From positions 1-64,000 of the forward strand of contig CAMOXM010000001.1 in the NCBI GenBank assembly GCA_946629155.1: a stretch of DNA of 64,000 nucleotides, written 5' to 3'. Source of the DNA: UBA9848 sp003454065. GTDB lineage: Bacteria; Spirochaetota; Spirochaetia; Sphaerochaetales; Sphaerochaetaceae. How positions within the stretch are numbered: the stretch's first letter is position 1; each line of letters begins with the position of its first letter. The position numbers and the translations under genes are program-made. Shown one piece after another: positions 8,388 through 15,921 of this stretch. Below the pieces are notes generated by a model, which was given only the letters and a program-made list of their open reading frames with translations, ran no database searches and was not told where the DNA came from.

Positions 8388-8626
8388 TATTGCTTTTTCC
8401 GTTCTAAAAGCATACTTAATCATATCCTTCTATCAATAAAAAAAGAGACAACACAAAAGTTTGTGCAAATCCTATCAGAACCTACTTACCATTATCCCTT
8501 TTCATCCGGATTAATCAAGTGGCGTTTTGTATTTTCCGAGCGTTTGCGTTGCGATTCGTGGAAACGCAAATAAGACCCTTAAGGTCTGCAAAAGCATCTG
8601 ATATATACGAACAGGTTGCCTATTCT
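8388..8626. other. Non-coding spacer
   Basis: AT-rich. It includes a short palindrome CACAAAAGTTTGTG at 8452-8465. No gene or clear terminator is seen. The 3' end of the DUF2130 gene is at its right edge. Confidence 0.4.
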
Positions 8627-10054
8627 CTAAACCGTTTTCACATCATCGAACATCTTCTTCATCGTCGGATTGCCTCGAGTCAGCTTCTTGACCGACAAAT
8701 CCTGCGCCTTATCATTTGCCAGCCTGAGCTGATTCTCACTGGATAGCAGCGACTCTTTTACCTTGTTCAGATGAGCTATGGTCTTATCGATCTCCTCTAT
8801 GGCCGAATTGAACTTTTCAGATGCCGTCTTATAGTTTTTCCCGAACTTCTCCTGGAAATCCAGAAGCTTGCTCTCGAAGTTCGTCACATCCACATCGCGC
8901 TCCCTGACAGCCGCAAGCTCCCTCTTGTATTGCAAAGCATTGCGATTGGCATCGCGAAGGAGCGCTATTATCGACATGAAGCATTGAGGACGCACTACGA
9001 ACATCTTCTCGTATTCGTATGAAACATTCACAATTCCCGAATTGTAAAGGTCGCTTTCCGCCTCCAGCATCGAAACCAGAACCGCATATTCGCATTTCTT
9101 CTCACGACGATCCTTATCCAATTCCTTGAAAAAGTCGGAATTCTTGTGCTTGGTCGCAGTAGTATCCATCTCGTTCTTCATCTCGAACATTATGGACACT
9201 ATCTCATTCTTTCTGCTCTCATCGTCGTAATCCCTGAATATGAAATCTCCTTTGGATCTGCTTTCGCTTGAAACCTCGTTGTCCTTCGCGAAAATCGCAT
9301 TCGGATATGCTCCCGCCCTAACCTTGTTGAATTCGTTCATGCAGTGCTGTTCCAAGCTCTCTCCGAGAAGTTTGGTGGACATTCTAGCCTTGAAGTCCTT
9401 ATATTGTTCGACCTTCTCCTCTTCCAGCTTAAGCATTGCCTTGTATTTGCTCTCGAGCTGCTCCTTTTCGATCTTGCTCTCAGACTCTTTCAGCTTAAGC
9501 CTGTTCTCCAATTCACCAACCCTCGATTGCATTTCCAATCTGGCGACGCTTACGGCGTTTTCCTTATCCATATTGGCGGTTTGCAAATCCTTTTTCAAAA
9601 GCTCCACCTGCGCCATGGCTGCATCCACCGCGCTTTTTTTGTCTTTCGCAGCGCTATCTACTTTGCTTTTCAATTCGGCGATATGAACATTGAGTTTGTT
9701 CAGGTTCTTTTCGTTTTCAGTCCTAATCAGCGCAATCTCTTTCGCAGACTCAGCCGCCTCTTGCGAGACAGCAAGTCGAATCGCATCCGCCTTCTGGGCT
9801 TCAAAATCCTTTTGAATATCTTTGAGCCTGTCGATTTCCGACTGAAGCCTGTCGATTCTGCTTTCGGATTCGCTTTTCGTTTCCTTTATGGCCAGTTCAT
9901 GCTCTTTTCTGATGTTCTTCTCGATTTCGGAAACCCTCTGCTTCACCTCCGATTCCAATTCCCTGTTTTTAATCTGGGACAAAATAAGAGAATAGCTCTC
10001 TTCATCGATCTTAAACATTTTTCCGCAATTCGGGCATTTGATTTCATTCGACAT
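8627..10054 (-). CDS. DUF2130 family protein
   Basis: 475 residues from ATG 10054, chosen because GGAGGGAAGAT precedes it; an earlier in-frame start adds nine residues without a ribosome site. The N-terminus MSNEIKCPNCGKMF has a CxxC knuckle (Cys7, Cys10). It is followed by a long charged coiled coil (about residues 30-240) and then the DUF2130 core with SKGDFIFRDYDDES and EMKNEMDTTATKHKNSDFFKE. The core resembles PD-(D/E)xK nuclease-like folds (E-M-K with preceding acidic residues), but no activity is established here. A soluble cytoplasmic protein is expected. It stands alone in its transcription unit. Confidence 0.85.
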   Translation of the reverse strand: MSNEIKCPNCGKMFKIDEESYSLILSQIKNRELESEVKQRVSEIEKNIRKEHELAIKETKSESESRIDRLQSEIDRLKDIQKDFEAQKADAIRLAVSQEAAESAKEIALIRTENEKNLNKLNVHIAELKSKVDSAAKDKKSAVDAAMAQVELLKKDLQTANMDKENAVSVARLEMQSRVGELENRLKLKESESKIEKEQLESKYKAMLKLEEEKVEQYKDFKARMSTKLLGESLEQHCMNEFNKVRAGAYPNAIFAKDNEVSSESRSKGDFIFRDYDDESRKNEIVSIMFEMKNEMDTTATKHKNSDFFKELDKDRREKKCEYAVLVSMLEAESDLYNSGIVNVSYEYEKMFVVRPQCFMSIIALLRDANRNALQYKRELAAVRERDVDVTNFESKLLDFQEKFGKNYKTASEKFNSAIEEIDKTIAHLNKVKESLLSSENQLRLANDKAQDLSVKKLTRGNPTMKKMFDDVKTV

Positions 10055-10101
10055 ATCTTCCCTCCATATTGTCAGTCGCAATGCGGTTTCTACCGCTCAC
10101 A

Positions 10102-10130
10102 ATAATACTTATTCGGCAAAATAATGTGAA
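10102..10130 (-). promoter_or_regulatory. Probable promoter of the DUF2130 gene
   Basis: Minus strand TTCACA (10130-10125) and TATTAT (10107-10102) are separated by 17 bases, about 45 bases ahead of the start codon. Confidence 0.5.
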
Positions 10131-10136
10131 AAATTA

Positions 10137-10157
10137 AGGGCGCTTCTAAGGGCCTCA
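10137..10157. repeat. Terminal-repeat fragment of the inverted-repeat family
   Basis: AGGGCGCTTCTAAGGGCCTC is a single end of the element, lying at the very 3' end of the neighbouring DUF4230-like gene. Confidence 0.5.
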
Positions 10158-10739
10158 AATGAACACAATGTCTATTTCGGGGTTGGCGATGCCTGAGAAT
10201 TTCCGAACGAGATCCTCTATTATCATTCGGGCGTTATTTTCCGCCTTGAGCCTCAGCGAGCCATTGCTCCTGGCCTCGTTTTCAAGCTTGATGCTGGCAT
10301 CCTTCTTCGATTCGAAGAACAAATCGATTCCGAAATCCTTGGAGCGTTTGCCCTGCTCGAATATATGCACGTCGATGACATCGACCAGCTCGAACGCCCC
10401 TTGCGTCATCTCGACATCCGGAACTTCTATTCTAATGTAATTGTCTATGACCTTGATTTCGGCTCGCTCCAAATCAACGGAATATACCCCCATTCCGATA
10501 TATTCCGCAACCCTTTCCGTGCCATTCTTCTCGTAAGAATACAAACTGGAATTGGAAAACCTGAAAACCTCGAGCCTGCCTATTTTCTTAATTGCATCTA
10601 CAGCTATGACCTCTTTGGGCGCAGGTTGGCCGGCGCGGCGCAAAAGAGGAACGGCGACGAAGACCACTCCGATGGCGATTGCAATGAGAACCGCCGCCAA
10701 CACGACCATCCTACTGATTGATGCGACCGCCTTTCTCAT
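10155..10739 (-). CDS. DUF4230-like membrane-anchored protein (second of a pair)
   Basis: 194 residues from ATG 10739, whose start overlaps the previous stop (ATGA). An N-terminal membrane segment spans about residues 10-30. The body has GVYSVDLERAEIKVIDNYI followed by IRIEVPDVEM, the pattern of DUF4230 proteins (a short beta domain with an 'AGIDLSKI' and 'VTLP' pair). The C-terminal helix and final IDIVFI also fit. Function of the family is unknown. The body is predicted outside the cytoplasmic membrane. It follows a longer paralogue and an exported unknown protein in one operon. Confidence 0.6.
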   Translation of the reverse strand: MRKAVASISRMVVLAAVLIAIAIGVVFVAVPLLRRAGQPAPKEVIAVDAIKKIGRLEVFRFSNSSLYSYEKNGTERVAEYIGMGVYSVDLERAEIKVIDNYIRIEVPDVEMTQGAFELVDVIDVHIFEQGKRSKDFGIDLFFESKKDASIKLENEARSNGSLRLKAENNARMIIEDLVRKFSGIANPEIDIVFI

Positions 10740-11392
10740 CTGCGTTGCTCCTTTGAGGCATCTTCGGAGGCAAAACAAACCTCGATTCGCGTTTCGGAAT
10801 CATTAAGAGAGCCTATCAGCTGCCTTGTCATCGTAATTCCCTGCTGTCTGGCGGCCTCCATATACATTTCATCTCTCAGCCTAGTCTCGATATCGTTTCT
10901 GAATTTCTCGTCGTCATGCTTGGCTTGCGACAAGCCTTTCCCTGTCTTGCTGGCAAACCTGAACCAACCTTTAACCGTCTCCCATATCCCTTTCTTTTCG
11001 GATTCCGAAAGATTCCGGGCGTTTTTCTCGTCAATATGAGTATCCAAACCGATTTCAGGAAGCAAAACCGAAATGCAGGCATTTCCATCGATTTCCGTCC
11101 TGACCACTTTAGCCTTGTCCAAGTCTATGGAATACACGCCCTTGAACGGAACCAAATCCACGCGATTGCCGGAAATGCGCGAAGCATGTCCCTCCACGTC
11201 TAGTACCTCCAAATTCATCCTTGGAATATCCGTGAAAAATCTCGAATTGTCGATATGCTCGATTTCCTTTCCGCTCGCCAATCGTCCTACGATTATCGCT
11301 GAAACCATAGCCAGAACTACGACAATCGCAGAGAATAAGAGTGCCGACCTGGTCTTCCTGGAAATCTTCGAATCGTCCTTGCTTTCCGCCAT
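10736..11392 (-). CDS. DUF4230-like membrane-anchored protein (first of a pair)
   Basis: 218 residues from the ATG at 11392, which has AGGAAGG seven bases upstream and shares TGATG with the upstream stop. A short basic cytoplasmic tail is followed by one membrane helix (about residues 17-39). The body contains GVYSIDLDKAKVVRTEIDG and ISVLLPEIG, closely parallel to the downstream gene, so the two probably arose by duplication. A charged region (ESEKKGIWETVKGWF, then basic helices) separates the beta part from the C-terminus. Family assignment is moderate; no function is known. Confidence 0.6.
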   Translation of the reverse strand: MAESKDDSKISRKTRSALLFSAIVVVLAMVSAIIVGRLASGKEIEHIDNSRFFTDIPRMNLEVLDVEGHASRISGNRVDLVPFKGVYSIDLDKAKVVRTEIDGNACISVLLPEIGLDTHIDEKNARNLSESEKKGIWETVKGWFRFASKTGKGLSQAKHDDEKFRNDIETRLRDEMYMEAARQQGITMTRQLIGSLNDSETRIEVCFASEDASKEQRR

Positions 11393-12828
11393 CATTCCAC
11401 CTTCCTGAAAACTTCCTTTGCGTTTATGCTGCTCTCCACATAATCGCGCAGCGTCTTTCCGGATTTCTTCCATTTCCTCATATCGACCATTGTCTCCTTC
11501 TCGCTTGCGAAACCTTCATCGCGCAATTTCCAGATTTTTCGCGCCGTTCTCACCTGATACCCATTCGCAGCCTTCACCTTGAGCCTGAGCTTGCCTAACG
11601 GAATCACGCCATAGCCGATGTATTCGCGAACCGAAAAACCGCCTATTACTAAATCCAAGTCCAATTCGGCTTCGAATTTCTCCGTCCTAATGTAATTCGT
11701 CATGGTTCCGTCCAAAGCCTGTGCGCTTATCGGCTTCAGCACCAACGCTATGGATTCGGATTCATCGACAACCATGTCGCTGCCGCCATGCTCTATGGGC
11801 GAAATCGAAATCAGCTCACCAATAGGCCGCTGAGTGTTCACCACGTTGTATTGCTCGATAACATAATAAGCTTTCGATATGGTGGAATCAACCGCGTTCT
11901 TGTGCGCAATATCCATCAGTCTTTTCTTATAGAGAGCCATGAAGCCGTCGTAGTTGCCCTGATTCCTCACGCTCCAATCCAACTCTATCCTATCTCCCAC
12001 CTTGAAGCTTCCACCCAAATGATCGAGCGACTCGGATCGCTTGTCGGGCTGAGCGTAATCTATATTGTAGGATATGGACAATATTTCCTGAAGCTTCTTA
12101 TCTATTTCTATTCCGACCGGCACGTTGGTATGATCCTCAATCTCGAAATACCTGCTCAGATCTATCCGTTCAAGCCCTCTGAAAATGTCCTCGCTGATGA
12201 TTATCACATTCTTGTTTCTCTGCGCTCCGCCGGCAGAACGCAACGAATATCCGTTTCTGATGGAGAATTCCATCGTCAAATCGCCGGAGAAGCTGACATC
12301 AGCGTGTTCGCCCCATTCGAACCCTTCGATCCGTTTGCCGCCAGCAAAGATTTTCATATCGCTTATTCCAAGGTTATTTTTCGGAAAAACCAGCCGTCTG
12401 GTCACGATGCGCCGTGCGCTCACCACCAAACGATAGTCGCCCTCCGCCTCCGCATTAAGAGCAAAACTCATGCCATCATCCGAAATGCGCTTGGCATCTT
12501 GCCTGCCCTTTGATGCGCCCTTTCGCTCCAGTCCAACCACGCTTATTTCATACGAAGGATCTATGGAAAGAACATCTATGCGTATCTCGGAACCTATGGA
12601 AACCGCATTGTCATCTGTCTCATTGAAATCGAACTCCTGCCCGTCCGAAACCCAATAGGCCCGCTTGAGCCTGACCTGATCATACAAAACGAGTCTGATG
12701 TTCGCCGTCTGCTGACTTCGCAAGTCCCCAGCGCGCACCGCTTCATGCGCAAAGCCGGAAAGCAGCAGCAATATGGCGATTCTCCTGAAGATGCATATGG
12801 TATTGATCAGCATGCCCGCTTTGAACAT
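11392..12828 (-). CDS. Exported protein of unknown function, first intact gene of the envelope operon
   Basis: 478 residues from ATG 12828 with an excellent GGGGAGG site. The signal peptide runs to about residue 32 (AILLLLSGFAHEAVRAG). The mature part is rich in short beta-type stretches, for example VVSARRIVTRRLVFPKNNLG and IGGFSVREYIGYGVIPLG, and ends with a basic helix (KAANGYQVRTARKIWKLR). I do not recognise a family. Its start overlaps the stop of the deleted ATPase relic upstream (TGATG), and the two DUF4230-like genes follow by overlapping codons. The three products therefore probably act together in the envelope (inference). Confidence 0.6.
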   Translation of the reverse strand: MFKAGMLINTICIFRRIAILLLLSGFAHEAVRAGDLRSQQTANIRLVLYDQVRLKRAYWVSDGQEFDFNETDDNAVSIGSEIRIDVLSIDPSYEISVVGLERKGASKGRQDAKRISDDGMSFALNAEAEGDYRLVVSARRIVTRRLVFPKNNLGISDMKIFAGGKRIEGFEWGEHADVSFSGDLTMEFSIRNGYSLRSAGGAQRNKNVIIISEDIFRGLERIDLSRYFEIEDHTNVPVGIEIDKKLQEILSISYNIDYAQPDKRSESLDHLGGSFKVGDRIELDWSVRNQGNYDGFMALYKKRLMDIAHKNAVDSTISKAYYVIEQYNVVNTQRPIGELISISPIEHGGSDMVVDESESIALVLKPISAQALDGTMTNYIRTEKFEAELDLDLVIGGFSVREYIGYGVIPLGKLRLKVKAANGYQVRTARKIWKLRDEGFASEKETMVDMRKWKKSGKTLRDYVESSINAKEVFRKVE

Positions 12829-13335
12829 CACGCCTCCCCGCCCATGGCGATTTCCTCGCTGCCAATGCAAAAAGCAGCATACAATGGAACCGATTTCACA
12901 ATCCCGTCGAACCCAAAATTCCTCTGTGATAAGCGAATGGCGTACGCAGGCTTGTATTTGGAAACGTATGAGTTCAGGCTTTTCGATCGAACATTATCCC
13001 CTGATTTCACTTCGATGGGAACTATGTCCCTTCCCAAGCGCACTATGAAATCGACTTCGGCCATATTCCCGCTTTTCCAATAATACGGACGCAATCCGTT
13101 CGATTTGAACTGGCAGAATACGTAATTCTCCACAAGTCCGCCTTTGAAATCCTGAGACACTCCGTTTGAAATGCAATCGTCTTCAGAGACGATGTCATCA
13201 TATAGGAGCAAGGCGCTTGCCGAACATATTGAGAATATAAGCCTTGCCAGTCTGCCTGGCGCCTTGCAGGAGAAGCGGCTTCCTAAACGCAGAACCCTTC
13301 CATGATAGCAGCTTATCGTAAATTTTCCTTTTCAT
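12828..13335 (-). pseudogene. AAA/DUF4143 ATPase with the middle deleted
   Basis: From ATG 13335 the frame gives MKRKIYDKLLSWKG, then LLLQGARQTGKAYIL (a Walker A loop with Ala in place of Thr/Ser), and stops at 13200-13198. In another frame the C-terminus of the same family follows: VENYVFCQFKSNGLRPYYW, AEVDFIVRLG, IPIEVKSG and NFGFDGIVKSVPLYAAF. In the family these parts are separated by roughly 250 residues, so the core including Walker B has been lost. Both ends are otherwise well preserved, so the deletion may be recent. Confidence 0.8.
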
Positions 13336-13661
13336 TATCCGAATGCGCCCCATCGAACATTATATCCATTAACCATTTAAAAATATAGGCTTATATGCTT
13401 AAAATATCAATTTCGCCATTTTTTCATAGATACTTTTTTATAAAATCGCCACTTTTGGATAGATAGAGTTATCAGGGCTTCTTTCCTCATACGCAAACGA
13501 CATTGTCGTCGTTTGAAAAGACGATTGCTCTTTGGCAATTATGGTCCGTGTTGCTCACGAACTTGTCCAGGGCGTTGTGTATCGTTGAGATAGATTTTCA
13601 GCAAATTTTTTCCTAAATGTTCTGACGCTCACAAGACGAACTCTTCCGGACGATAGCGCCG
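13336..13661. other. Non-coding spacer between ATPase loci
   Basis: AT-rich near 13370-13460. It contains a small inverted repeat around GACATTGTCGTCGTTTG / AAAAGACG at about 13500. No credible gene or clear promoter is seen. Confidence 0.4.
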
Positions 13662-14900
13662 CTACAGCTCCGATTTTCCGAAGAGCAGGTCTATGGCGTT
13701 TATATGACGGACACCGTCTCTTCTCTCCGCAAACCTGTCAAGCGTTATGATGTAGCACGGATACGAATCCCTAATAAGCCTGAAAGGCCTGTATTCGCGC
13801 TCCTGCAATTCTTCAGTTGATCTCTCGTCTCCGGCCTGAAGCGAATAAGCGACTTGAACATAGGCGTAATCCCCATCGGTCTTGCGGATTATGAAATCGC
13901 ACTCCAGATCTCCTATTTTGCCTATGCTGACCTCGTAATTTTTACCAAGAAAATACATAAAGACGAGGTTTTCCAAAGATTTCCCCAGATTCAACCTGTT
14001 ATCGACGCTCATTGAGAAAGAAATCGACAAGTCCGCCAGATAATACTTCTGCTCCCTCTTCAGCGCCCTCTTGCTCTTCAAATCGAATCGGTTGCACTCG
14101 TATATTATCTTGGCTTTTTCAAGAAACCTGATATATTTCCTGACGGTTTCGATTTTGGTTCCAATTCCTTCTTTCACAAGGTTATCATAAAGCGACGACA
14201 GGGAAAATGCGCTGGAGTAATTGCCTATTACAAACGATTGGATCCTTTCGTATAGGGCCATGCCGGAAACCCTGTGCCTGACGCTCACATCCTTGTGGAA
14301 AATCTCGCCGATTATTCCCTTGACATAAGTTCTGACGGCTTCATCCCCGTCGAACTCCAATGACTTCGGAAAGCCGCCGTTCAACATGTATTTTTCGAAT
14401 TCATCCTGCAAATCCCCAGTTTTCTTGCCGAAAAACCTCTTCATCTCAACATATTCTCGGAAATCAAGGGTGAGAATCTCGAAGTTCAAATACCTACCTG
14501 TGAGTTTCGTCGAAATGTCATCGCTCAGCAAATAGGAATTCGATCCGCTTAAGAATATGGAATGCCCTTCTTCCTGAAACGCAAGGACGGTTTTCTCGAA
14601 TCCAGCGATATTCTGAACCTCGTCGATGAAAATGTAATGCCGTTCATCCGATTCGATAAGCGCGGATATCGCATTTTCCAAATCCTCAGGCGTTTCCAAC
14701 TTGTTGAAGCCTCTTGCATCAAGCGGGAGGTGTATTATTCGCTCGGACGAAACCTTGCCTTTCAGCTCCTCGATCACGCTTTTGAGGATGAACGATTTTC
14801 CGCACCGTCTGATTCCGGTTATGACCTTAACGACGTCGCTATCATAAAAAGGCCTCAAGCGAGCCAGATACTTCTCCCTGAAATAAATCCTCTCCTTCAT
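13662..14900 (-). CDS. AAA/DUF4143 family ATPase, intact
   Basis: 412 residues. Walker A GIRRCGKS at 29-36 and Walker B HYIFIDEVQNI near 92-102 are followed by the sensor-like IFLSGSNSYLLS. A winged-helix segment and a C-terminal DUF4143 region with ECDFIIRKTDGDYAYVQVAY resemble a nuclease-fold core. Such proteins are abundant in anaerobes; their role is unsettled, and some have been proposed to act in toxin-antitoxin or defence settings. It stands alone between two decayed relatives. Confidence 0.85.
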   Translation of the reverse strand: MKERIYFREKYLARLRPFYDSDVVKVITGIRRCGKSFILKSVIEELKGKVSSERIIHLPLDARGFNKLETPEDLENAISALIESDERHYIFIDEVQNIAGFEKTVLAFQEEGHSIFLSGSNSYLLSDDISTKLTGRYLNFEILTLDFREYVEMKRFFGKKTGDLQDEFEKYMLNGGFPKSLEFDGDEAVRTYVKGIIGEIFHKDVSVRHRVSGMALYERIQSFVIGNYSSAFSLSSLYDNLVKEGIGTKIETVRKYIRFLEKAKIIYECNRFDLKSKRALKREQKYYLADLSISFSMSVDNRLNLGKSLENLVFMYFLGKNYEVSIGKIGDLECDFIIRKTDGDYAYVQVAYSLQAGDERSTEELQEREYRPFRLIRDSYPCYIITLDRFAERRDGVRHINAIDLLFGKSEL

Positions 14901-15356
14901 GCATCAAAGTATAATCGATACGGGCAATTAATTCAAAAAGCGCCGTTTCCGAGGGGTGCTTATCGGATTTTATTCAAGAATACCGCCTGGAAACGGGGAT
15001 TTAGATAACTGGCGAATCAGAATCTGAGGCTTTTAGGAGTGACATTCAATGGTTGCTGTTGAGCAAGCTTAGATAAAAATTCCGCATCTCATCTTCAAGC
15101 AGAACGCAATAGTTGATGAAAACGAATCCATGCTCTGCATCCTGGCATTGGAATAGTCTATTTCATAAGATTTTCCAGAAAGCGCGGTGGCCGTTTCGGT
15201 GTGAGGCGGTTTCGGGAAAATCCGCCGAGGCTGTGGAACGGGCGAGCCGGAGGCCAAGGCGATCGTGTCAGATATACGGGTCACCGGCGTACTGTACGGA
15301 GCTTATATTGTTGATCCGGGAATCAAACAGCATGCTTCCGGCGTTTAGATCATAGC
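14901..15356. other. Degraded non-coding region
   Basis: No intact gene. It holds one terminal-repeat scrap of the inverted-repeat family (CTGAGGCTTTTAGGAGTG near 15026). The minus strand may be the eroded 3' part of the ATPase fragment at 15357-15593, but no conserved motif is clear. Confidence 0.4.
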
Positions 15357-15593
15357 CTACCCCCAAATCCGCGCCGCCGAACAATCCAGCCACTTCGACA
15401 TGAGATAGGACGCGCTTGGTTTGCCAAGGCAATCTCTCCATTTCGCTATGGTCATGCCACTGAGCATCTCCCTGTGGGATAAATCATCACCGGTGTAATA
15501 AGCCAAATCATCGGAGGCATCAGCACAGACTTTTCTCGCAAGCGTAGTCTTGCCGCTTTGCCTAGGACCTTTTATTATTATATGCAGGTTCAA
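15357..15593 (-). pseudogene. N-terminal fragment of an AAA_14-type ATPase
   Basis: A 78-residue frame beginning MNLHIIIKGPRQSGKTTLAR, a perfect Walker A (GPRQSGKT). It continues with YYTGDDLSHREMLSGMTIAKW, as in the N-terminal part of AAA_14 ATPases, then stops. No Walker B or later domain follows, so it is a truncated relic, the third copy of related ATPases in 2.8 kb. Confidence 0.6.
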
Positions 15594-15674
15594 AGCAAAT
15601 CAAGACAATACTTGCGTATGGCTTGATGCTTTGAACCGATTGATGCGTTTATCGCCCGAAGACCGAGCATAAAT

Positions 15675-15703
15675 TTGCCAACTAAAAAAAAGTTTATTAT
15701 AAT
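15675..15703 (+). promoter_or_regulatory. Sigma70-type promoter of clpB
   Basis: TTGCCA at 15675-15680, a 17-base spacer, and a perfect TATAAT at 15698-15703. The implied leader before the start codon at 15922 is about 210 bases long. No CIRCE element is seen. Confidence 0.7.
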
Positions 15704-15921
15704 ACAATTTGAAAACAGGTTTTAGAAAGCAAAACCTCTAGAAATGCATGCTTGCTCGAATCCGAAGGCCGTTCGTAGCTGATGATATGCGGTTCGAGCC
15801 GTCGAGCATCCCCCATTTTAGGGATCAACTTCCAACAACATCAACATTTCCACCTTTCAAAGAGGTCGAACTTTCTATTTCCTCTTTTCGATTTCAAAAA
15901 CCAAGAACAGGAGGAACGAAT

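Noticed and set aside
15594..15921. Heat-shock CIRCE operator before clpB
   Set aside because: No TTAGCACTC-N9-GAGTGCTAA pattern was found in the leader.
15748..15921. A 58-residue N-terminal extension of ClpB as a degenerate N-domain
   Set aside because: The sequence has no Clp_N similarity, and the strong ribosome site is at 15911-15916, after it.
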